Source of the DNA: Fusarium oxysporum f. sp. lycopersici 4287
Lineage: Eukaryota; Ascomycota; Sordariomycetes; Hypocreales; Nectriaceae
Direction: 5' to 3'
DNA length: 64,000 bases
NCBI RefSeq assembly: GCF_000149955.1
Contig: NC_030986.1
Location: 1,796,345 to 1,860,344, forward strand
Each line of letters opens with the position of its first letter. The first letter of the stretch is position 1. The notes under the pieces were generated by a model. The model made no database searches, was not told where the DNA came from, and worked only from the letters and a program-made list of their open reading frames with translations. Made by a program: the position numbers and the translations under genes. Below are positions 55,679-64,000 of this stretch, in pieces.

Positions 55679-58600
55679 AAAAGTCCCTTGACTACATGCA
55701 GTACGGGACTCTTGTCCTCAACACGTTTCACGATGTTCCCAGGCTCCAAGGATCCAAGTCCTCCTGTACACCAACTGTCCGTTTTGTGTAACATTAGCAG
55801 CGAATTGACCATAACATCATGGATTCAGGCAACCGTGGAATGATTTTACGAGAACAGCTGTCGATTTAGGATAAAAGCAAATACCTATGTATAATTTTTG
55901 TAATTATATATACCTGTAATCAAGTCCGAGTCTTGCTGTGGTATATGCCCAGCCAAAGTACTACAGTCATCATTTGACGCAGTAAACCCCTTTGTGTCCT
56001 CACAGGGTCTTAATCTCTATTTTTCCATATAACTAAGTCCCAGGCTACCTACCTTAGTATTTCGTACCAGTATCAGGCAGTTTCCATGTGGTGATTGGTG
56101 ATTAGGTAAGCGTTACCAAAAGGGCAAGTTATCAGGTGCTGTATCCAATGAGCAAACCCATATGTGGGGCATCGGTTTGTAATGAAATCTGGGAAGATCT
56201 CGCAGCCACTTGATGTCTAAAATAAATGAAACCCTATTAGAGTTGATAAAGGAGGTAGCCATATAGCTGGATGTTTAGAATATAACTGTGTTAGATCTGA
56301 AAGAAAGTTCTTCTAAAATCAACAGGAAATTAACCTTAATCAGGTAGGCAGATTTACAAATGCAATGACGTATGCTGTAGTGGCCTTAACTTTAGGCTTT
56401 TGCATTATGAAAGTAAAATTATAATGGAAAGAAAAAATTGCACCAGACTAGGTAGTAGTATGTATGAGTTGGAAAGACAATTGGCACATGAACTATCTCC
56501 GACTCGTATCTCTCGATTTAGTATTGAACTGCCTAATGATTGTTAGAAACTGATGAGATTCATGACCAGTAGATGCCTTGTTGCCCTTTGTGTAAACATC
56601 TGGATGGGTGGTCTTTTGAGACGTATGCAGATTCTCTTATATTTGCTCTTCCTGTTAACAACCTGCTGATCTGCTTCTTGATGTGCTCGTGGACCGAACA
56701 TGACCTGATGTGTATCCAAAAGTTGAGTAATTTCTAGCCTGTTACCGTAGACTCAGCGTTCTGTTTTATTACTTTTGTTTATTTCTATTTAAAATAAAGT
56801 CTGGCTTCTTACACGAGCTCCGGGAGATTCATTAAATGTCATACACTCGACCCGGTCAACTGCCCTTTGTGAAACCCAAGATTCTTACTAGCTCCGAGTG
56901 TGTATGTATGTAATGACTGGCCTCCAGATTACCCACACAGATCAGGCTTTCTCAGACAAAGAGACCTGTAGAGACATGGATGTGTCTGGTATGCTTGTGG
57001 TAATTGCAAAGTTCTACACATTGTACATAGCACGGCCAGCTCACTGTGTACGCAGCTGGTGCAAGATAACCAAAACACACTCAACAGAGCAAACTTCGTA
57101 AAGCGAAAGGGTAAATAATCGCATGGGTACAGTAACAACAATAAAGTAACGACAAAGGTACTTCAGAAAAGCCGATTTATATTCGCGCAACTCCACCTAT
57201 CACGGTCGTCCGGCTCCGGTTGAAGTAGTTACTCTATCATGCCCTTGTTTGCAGGCCTCTTCGGGGTCTCGGGTGCGCCATGACATCCATGGACGACGGC
57301 GGCTTCTAGCAATGAGGTGCATCCAGAGTGGAGCGCAAATGAGAAGAAGAAGCCTTGCCCTGAATCCCACTGAAAGATGAACCCGAGGCAGATTGGTATG
57401 ATGTTCAGTGCCGTCGGCTGCAGGGCTTTTATTCATAAGGCTCGAGTCAGCGATACAGTGGCACTCCAGGTATTGTTACTCGGTGGATATGCGGAACCCC
57501 GTCGCTGACTTGGGTTACTTAAACAATGCATTCACTGATTATAGTTAGGCACATCAGTGATGTAAGTCCTACTATGCATCTCCATCAGTCAATGACAAAC
57601 ATGCAAATCATAGAACAAGAATAGCGATTGAATGTTACAGCGCCGTATTCGGTATTTAATAACCAAACTGCTGTTAGTGTCAAGTAAATGCAGTATCGTA
57701 GAAATAAATGAGCCAAAATGAAACAAGAGGAGGAAGAATGACAAAGAATATTAACATCGCTTTATCTGTTCATGGGCGTCTCGCATGGGAAGAAAAAAAA
57801 AAACACCCCAGAGCGGAAAAGAATGTCCCTCCATCCTTCCAACCCGACCCGTTTCCCAGTCCATCTCCCAAGGATTCCCGCTCGGCGCAGCGGTACCTTC
57901 TAAATCACTTAGTCGCGGTATGTTTCTGTGGTACCTCCCGCCTGCGGATCAGAGAGGGGAAAGAAGCGCAGGGAAAAAATTTATTATTCACACAACGCAA
58001 AAAATAACCTCCGGCCTTCTTTTTCTCATTCCCTGAGATCCGTGTGCCCTCTCTATAAACCACAACTTCTCTCGCCTACTCAATTTAGAAAAGAGTTGCC
58101 GCTGAGGATCAGTTTGTATTGGTTTACGAATACTACCTCTCTTTACCTCATCCTTCCCCCCCTCCTCCCTCGTCCTTCTTCCCTACCTATCCTCTGGAAT
58201 CATTTCTACATCCATCAATCATAACCACCCCGCCGCCTGGCCTTCTGCGTTTTCTCCCGATACCCTCGTGACGAAGCAACGTAACAAGCAAATACACCGG
58301 CCTCGGTTCTGATTCTGGTTCTGGTTCTGATTCTAGGCTACGAGTTCATTCAATCGACACGTCTTTCTCGTCCAACACGCTCTTGTTTCCTATTTACGAG
58401 AGCAGGCAAAGCAGGACAGTAGCATAAGCATTTTTGGGTTTACTGCCTCGAAATTATCTACTGTTCACACCAACCTTACTTTTTCTCCCCCCTGTTGCCT
58501 CCCTTCGTCGAAAGTTAGTCGCCTACTGCTCTAGGCTGCCATTTTTCGATTCAATAAACGCCTCTACGACATTGTAGAATCTTTCCCTCTTTCCATCAGA

Positions 58601-58995
58601 AACATCAGTCACGGCTCAAGCCCAGCATTCGCCCACAATCCAACCGATTTCCTGGATGTCCATTTTGGCCTGAGGACCTCGGCTCAACGGACACCTGACT
58701 CTCAGTTTTATATCCTCGTACTCGATACGCACCCCCGAATTTCGACTCGTTGTCCGAGAATCTTATATCCCCGCGCCCTCATTATTTAGAGGTCCACAGA
58801 TAGTCACTGTATCGCACGTAGGTGCTTTGCCTCTCTCCTTGCGTGGAAGGGGTTGAGAGACATCCTGGGGTTTTCGATCCCTGAGCAATACATTGATTTC
58901 TCCTTCTACTGCGACCAAGGTGATTTTGGCACCTTCAGCTCAGAATTTCCTACCAGTTTAAGACGGCAAGCCTGTCCTACGAGGCTCAACCTGAA
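55679..58995. other. 3.3-kb intergenic region between SFT2 and the La-protein gene
   Basis: The part from about 55800 to 57150 is clearly AT-rich; the part from 57800 to 58990 is C/T-rich and resembles a long leader. A hexamer-like tract of ggttctgattctggttctgg lies near 58308-58335. No open frame has a domain signature. Confidence 0.55.
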
Positions 58996-61418
58996 ATGAG
59001 TCCATCCGCCATCGTTGAGTCCAACGAAATGGCCACTCAATCAACTTTTTCCTACGCACAAGCTGCGAAGGGTCAAGGCACTACCCCTGCTTCAAATCCT
59101 ACAGCTGTCGCCGATGCTGCTGCTCCTTCCCAGGACGCGCAAGCTTCCATTGCCGATGATGATGTTCCGGCTCCTGCAACCGACGTGAAGTCGACTGCTA
59201 CTGCTACTGAGCAGGCCAACTCTGAAGCTCCTGAGACCACGGAGCACCGCGCTGCCTTCTCTGAAAAGCAAGGCCACGAGAGTGTTCCCGGATCCGAGAG
59301 CGATACCCGCTCTGAGTCGACACAAAGCAGACGAACAGACTCGAGGCGCGAGGATGATTCTGGTAGGCTAGAGCGCCCGTGGCGACGGAACGAGAAGACA
59401 CCGGGGTCATCAAGCACTACTGCCCGGTCTGTAGACGAGCAGGACTCCCGAAAGGCTAGGCGAAATAAGAAGGGTAAGACTTCTGAGAAGCAACCCAGTG
59501 ATCAGACGACAGAAAAGGAGCAGGAGGCGGCCCCTGAGGCCCCCAAGGTCGAGCTCTCAGAAGCACCTATCCCCAGCGTCAACATCTGGCACAAGCGAAA
59601 GGAGGCACAGCAGGCCAAGTCTGTCAAACCTGCTCCCACACCTGTGGAAGCTACAGTGAATGGCACTTCATCTCAGAGGGATGAGAGGAAGACTGAGGAA
59701 TCTACTACAACACCATATACGAACGGTATCAAGACTCAGCAAAAGCCGGCCAGTACTGTGCGGTCGGAGCGCAATGGCCCCCGGGGGTCGCGGATACATG
59801 AGAAGGATGGCAAGAACGAGGTTCCTCCATCCGTCGAGGATTCTACAGCATGGCCAACTCCTGAAACTGCAATCACGGCTATTAAGGAGGATAGCAAGAA
59901 GAAGGTCGCAGACAAGACACCCGAGAAGTCAGACCGCTCTGACAAGGACAGTCAAGAAGATGGCAGCGCGTCAAAGCCCCGACAGAAATGGGTGGCTATG
60001 GACTATGTCCCCACAGTCAGCTTCGAAACCCAGCTTCCTCAAATGCGTAGCTCTAAGCCACGGGGTGGTGCTCGTGGTAACCGAGATGCCGCTCCTCGAG
60101 GCACGGCCAACGGTGTAGCGGACAAAACCGCTTCTACCGCGCCTTCCAATAAGACCAACGACACTAAGCCCAAAGACAACACCAACAATGCCGCATCGCA
60201 ACTGGCAGCCGTTAAACGCGGAGCAGCGGATGGTGTTAACGGCCAGAAAAAGACTCCTGCCAGCACTGGCTCTGAGAAGGCCAAAGATACGCCTGCCCAG
60301 TCTTCGGTGAGTAATACGATGCCCCTGTAGAGCACAGCTATCTTGAGATTGCGCAAGTGCATTTATTGTGTGAGACGTATACTGATTGCTTTGGGAATAG
60401 GAGATTTCTCAAACTCGAGACCGGCATGATAACCGCAGTGAGAGAGGTCGAGGCAATTATCGAGGACGAGGTGCCCATCACGGCCATTCACAATCTCAGC
60501 ATGCTATTTCTGCATCCGGGTTCCATGGCCAAGGCGCCAACGCTGCCAGATCTCAGGGTTACAGTCCCCCCTTGCGATATAGAGAGACATGGTGGCATGT
60601 TTACGCCTCCTTCTCAGCGAGCCCGTGGTCGCAATGGTGCTCACAACTTCCATCGTGTATCAGTGCCGAATGGGGATCTCGTATGCCTGTTGTGCAAGCT
60701 CAATATTCGCCTTACGATTACTCCATGGCAGCGCCTATTGGTGCAGTTCCTTTCCACTCCCTTCCATTTGATAACTTTGCTCGTACTCACGATCAAGACT
60801 CAAATCGAATATTATTTCTCCATCGAGAACCTTTGCAAAGACGAATACCTTCGACAGCGCATGGATTCCCAGGGATTCGTCCCTCTCCACTTCATTAGCG
60901 CGTTCTCGCGCATCAAGCAGCTGACTGTGGACATGAACATCATCCGTGCTGCTTGTGAGGATTCGACTGAAGTCGACTACGTGGTTGGCGACGATGAGTG
61001 TGAGCGACTACGTCGGCGACACAATTGGGAGCATTTCGTTTATTCTATGGAAAATCGAGATGAACTGGCCCGCAATGCTGGCCCTGCAAGCGTCACTTTC
61101 AAGAACAGACACTACCATTTCCCTGGCGGTCAATTTGACGACATCGCTGCTATGCCATATGGTGCACATGCTTATCCTCATGGCCCTGCTCTCCAACAAT
61201 TCGCACCACATGACGCAAATGGGGTTGTTCCAAATGGCAACACCCAGCTTTCTGCGGCTGTTCCCGACTTCTCACCTTCTGGGACAATTCCCCTTGTTGG
61301 CCCTCAGGGTGAGGTCCAAGTCACCAGCGTTGAAGCTTTGACCAATGGTCATGCTGAACAAACTGCACCGCTTACCAACGGTGTGCATATCGAGGAGGCT
61401 TACACAACCCAATCGTAG
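58996..61418 (+). CDS. SRO9: La-domain RNA-binding protein (Sro9-like), with three apparent frame breaks
   Basis: A cytosolic La-motif protein that in yeast binds polysomal mRNA. The start at 58996 (gaaATGa) gives MSPSAIVESNEMATQSTFSY. Exon 1 (58996-60306) encodes a disordered N-terminal part rich in Ser, Thr, Glu and Lys with a conserved-looking PIPSVNIWHKRKEAQ. A 94-nt intron (60307-60400) leads to exon 2, 60401-61418, with an RG-rich start (RSERGRGNYRGRGA). The C-terminal La motif reads TQIEYYFSIENLCKDEYLRQ, then RMDSQGFVPLHFI and IKQLTVDMN. Between these parts the coding sense changes frame three times, near 60581-60590, 60671-60680 and 60781-60795, with convincing segments in each frame (YSPPLRYRE; HGGMFTPPSQRARGRNGAHN; SRMPVVQAQYSPYDYSMAAP; then the La motif). 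Outside that 215-bp patch it is intact. SRO9 is a family name here, not proven orthology. Confidence 0.86.
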
Positions 61419-62802
61419 CCCCCCCGCGAAATGGAGTACTGGCTGTGGCGGAGATGTTAGACCTCTATCATTTTCATGCTTGAAAAGTGGCGTATATGAG
61501 AGAGTTGTTTCTTTTTTTTCCTTCCCCGGTCTGGGTCGATACGAATGATGTGTCCCAGATTTATAAGTGTTTACGAATTTCATGCTGTGGCCCGGAGCTG
61601 GCTTTATATTCACCATGAACTAAAGCGTGTTACGATTGTGATCTCGCTTGTTCATAGGTCTTCAGTGAAACAGGCTGTATGGATGCCTCAATGGTTCATA
61701 TATAGCACTCCACTGTTCTGGGCCAGACAGCAAACGGGTGGTTGGCGAGTTCTTGATAGTAACTTGCGTTGTACGTTATAGTGCTATAAGTGCACCATGG
61801 GGCGACAAGAGGTCTATACCTAAGGTCTCCTCCTATCAGAATCGCTCGAAGGAAGAGAACGACGTACACGAGCTACAGATATTCGATACCCTGGTGTACG
61901 AGGCTATAATGAAAAGCCAGTAACCATTGGAGAGGAAAATTCGGAATGAAGGTTGGCTTAATAGCCTGATGTATTGGTTTCTGTTGGGGCGTATTCCAAG
62001 GATGGTTTTGTGAAATGCGAAGGCACGCTACAAGTTGGAAAGGTGTGCGCCAGAACCTCAGCGTTACATGCGACGGAGTGCGGCTGGTGCTGGGCAGTTG
62101 TAGTGACAGGTCACAGAGGCGAGCGGCAAGTGTCGCTGGATGATTGCTATACCCGCTACGCTGGATGTTCACGGGGTGGTCGATTACGACGGCATATTAA
62201 AAGGATTATCGTCATACCGGATGAAAGAAAAAGGCATGGGTGGAAAAGCATATGGGCGTACGGTGACATTTAGCTGAACTGCAGCATCTTTTTTTTTTCT
62301 CGACTGCATATGAAAGGGGTTCAAGGATGATTTCGATTTGGACTTGGTTCTGATTTTACTCATGGATTCTGATGTTAGAGGGGACTCTCCAAGCTTTGCT
62401 AAAAATACGGAGTTTTTTATTCTAGTTTCAAAAGTTGTACAATAGTTTCATTATTCAAGAAAGAAAAAATCATGTCGAGAAACATCAGGCCTCTGCTTGT
62501 CTTGAAATCTACTGGATGCTGTTGTACTACTGCTGCCCGTTGTAGGTGGATGGTTATCACGATCTATATCAGTAGTACTCACAAATGCTAATGCATGGTA
62601 GGTTATTGGCGAGCTTCCATGGGCTTACAATAGGGTTGGGGCAGTGGGAAAATACTATCTGCTGTAGGAAGCGCAATGGCTTATTGCAATGTGTGCGAGT
62701 TCTGACTGCATGAACAGGGACATTTTCTCTGTCCTTGTCCTTTCATTCATTCACAAGGAACGTATTGGTTGTCATGACAAGATAGTTCATCATGTTGGCG
62801 GG

Positions 62803-62828
62803 GTATGTATGTATGTATGTATGTATGT
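62803..62828. repeat. GTAT tetranucleotide microsatellite
   Basis: About six and a half perfect copies of gtat lie in intergenic DNA. It is likely to vary in length between strains. Confidence 0.9.
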
Positions 62829-62939
62829 GTATTTTTCGTCTGGGTGGCTGTAACGAAGCCAAATCTCCTACTGGAGCAAAAGACGTGCTGAGCTAGCTAG
62901 GTACAGGATACCCCGCTTCCTTCACCATCCAGCATACCA

Positions 62940-63332
62940 ATGGCACAAAAGGTGCTGTATTTCTCAAGCCCGTCACCCGTCAGCGGGTTCGAGGGCAATC
63001 TATTGTCGAACTTTTTCCACCGACCAGAATTCTCTCGCGCATCACTACATCTGCTGACGCAGTCCACAATCTCCAGTAACCAAGTTGTAGCTCGTAGTCG
63101 ACTGTCGCGGCGGCAGGGAAAAACCTCGGGAAGGGATCAGAGGCCGACGGTGCGGCTTGCCTTTAAAGGAGAAAAACCCATCGCAATCGGCGTCGTTGAT
63201 CGGAAGGATGTCGCTACGAATGCCCGGGGCATCGCCCTCCGATATCTAAGGCGTTCTGGTTCTGAGGTGCCGCCATTAGATCCGACAAAGGTGTTGTCAG
63301 AGAAGGCGAACTCTCCAAAATTCCTTCTCTGA
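62940..63332 (+). CDS. Hypothetical 130-residue open frame, doubtful
   Basis: An ATG-started frame of 130 codons begins MAQKVLYFSSPSPVSGFEGN and ends NSPKFLL. It has no recognisable domain, signal peptide or membrane segment; it is basic in the middle (VARSRLSRRQGKTSGRDQR). The opposite strand over the same stretch is also open, broken by one TGA at 63137-63139. Such two-strand openness points to composition, a decayed coding or repeat fragment, or a real gene on one strand; I cannot tell which. Confidence 0.2.
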   Translation: MAQKVLYFSSPSPVSGFEGNLLSNFFHRPEFSRASLHLLTQSTISSNQVVARSRLSRRQGKTSGRDQRPTVRLAFKGEKPIAIGVVDRKDVATNARGIALRYLRRSGSEVPPLDPTKVLSEKANSPKFLL

Positions 63333-64000
63333 AAACTGCTGTTAGGGAGCCGATAGCGTCCCCGCAGTTTTTGTGTGGTCGCGTGGCCTGCAGAAAATCC
63401 CGCTCCTAGCACCGCACTAACAGTGCGTGCCAAGGAAAGAATTTTTACAGGAGAGAGTTGTGTTGGCGGGGGTGAGGGGTTATCTATTTGACTTTAGGGT
63501 AGCTAAATTGCACATGGCTCATATTGGGCACTTTTGTCATGAGGAGGATATGATATCAAAGATCGGTAATTATCACATTTCAATCTAGCTCCCACCAGAA
63601 GACATCATCAAATATTATTACCTGTATCGTGTCTTATGATTTGCATGTGATGAAGTATGAGGTCTGGGCGTCCCGATCGAGGATTATCGGATCATGAGAA
63701 GATACGTCGAAAAGTGTTGCGGGTAACGGCTGTTCTAAGATTCCACGATTGACTACCTCGCCAAGCTGGTCTGATATTGTTCAGGGGCACATGCCCAGAT
63801 GACATCCTGCTGGGCCTGGAAATGACGGTGTTCTGTTCCGCCACGTTGAATCTTTGCTTGGACATAAAGCCAGGCGTATGCTTCGCAAAGGGAATCCATC
63901 TGAAACTGATGGCGCGAGCGAAGGACATGAAGAATCTATACAGTTGACTGATGTATGTCACAAGACATATGTTGTTTAGGACCAGGGCATGATCGACTTG

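Larger units (their letters stand above)
61419..64000. other. Right-end region without a secure gene
   Basis: About 2.6 kb downstream of the La-protein gene. A GTAT repeat (6.5 copies) lies at 62803-62828. A GC-richer block, about 62897-63433, is open on both strands. The rest, including 63434-64000, shows no recognisable gene; the open frame at 63692-63961 (-) has no signature. Confidence 0.5.

Noticed and set aside
58300..58340. ggttctgattctgg repeats as a regulatory array
   Set aside because: Only a few imperfect copies in a CT-rich leader; simple-sequence slippage is enough to explain them.
62986..62994. ggttcgagg, similar to the B-box of a tRNA or SINE
   Set aside because: No acceptor stem, anticodon arm or matching A-box at the right distance could be folded around it.

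Overview
The window is nuclear DNA of a filamentous ascomycete, most likely a Sordariomycete of the Hypocreales (Fusarium-like). The evidence is short GT-AG introns (mostly 46-134 nt) with CTAAC/CTAAT-type branch sites, fungal-only families (Zn(II)2Cys6 regulators, RIM15, CYSTM, SFT2, SRO9-like La protein), spliced genes on both strands and kilobase-long intergenic regions. It is draft sequence: there are two runs of N (35513-35612 and 42567-43080), and three otherwise well-conserved genes carry single-base reading-frame breaks.

Layout, left to right. (1) 1-325 (-): N-terminus of an unidentified gene that runs off the left edge. (2) 866-3601 (-): Zn(II)2Cys6 transcription factor whose zinc cluster is only completed by a 3-nt microexon. 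(3) 5797-6604 (-): monothiol glutaredoxin GRX4, divergent from (4) 7706-10266 (+): actin-binding ABP1 with ADF-H and two SH3 domains. (5) 10746-11261 (-): small CYSTM protein. (6) 12661-14535 (-): eIF3 subunit d. (7) 15092-16477 (-): bZIP factor. (8) 21094-26895 (+): RIM15 kinase behind a 4.6-kb upstream region. (9) 30556-32627 (+): MFS transporter of the phosphate/glycerophosphodiester type. (10) 33315-36993 (-): large C2H2 plus Zn2Cys6-like zinc-finger protein, cut by the first gap. (11) 41858-43162 (-): ethanolamine kinase, cut by the second gap. (12) 45238-47471 (+): NPR3, a GATOR1/SEACIT subunit. (13) 48273-49838 (-): bHLH factor. (14) 54647-55678 (+): SFT2 Golgi-traffic protein. (15) 58996-61418 (+): La-domain RNA-binding protein. 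The last 2.6 kb hold no secure gene.

Most genes are housekeeping or regulatory. Two belong to the TORC1 nutrient-signalling network: NPR3 (upstream inhibitor) and RIM15 (downstream quiescence kinase). Others serve membrane traffic and actin (ABP1, SFT2), phosphatidylethanolamine synthesis (EKI1), translation (eIF3d, La protein) and iron/redox control (GRX4). I see no secondary-metabolite cluster, CRISPR, rRNA or tRNA gene, or intact transposon. The most notable sequence-level items are the microexon, the RIM15 receiver domain with Glu at the phospho-acceptor site, a perfect 33-bp inverted repeat at 39871-39977, an alternative Cys-tail exon in the CYSTM gene, and the clustered frame breaks in the La-protein gene.
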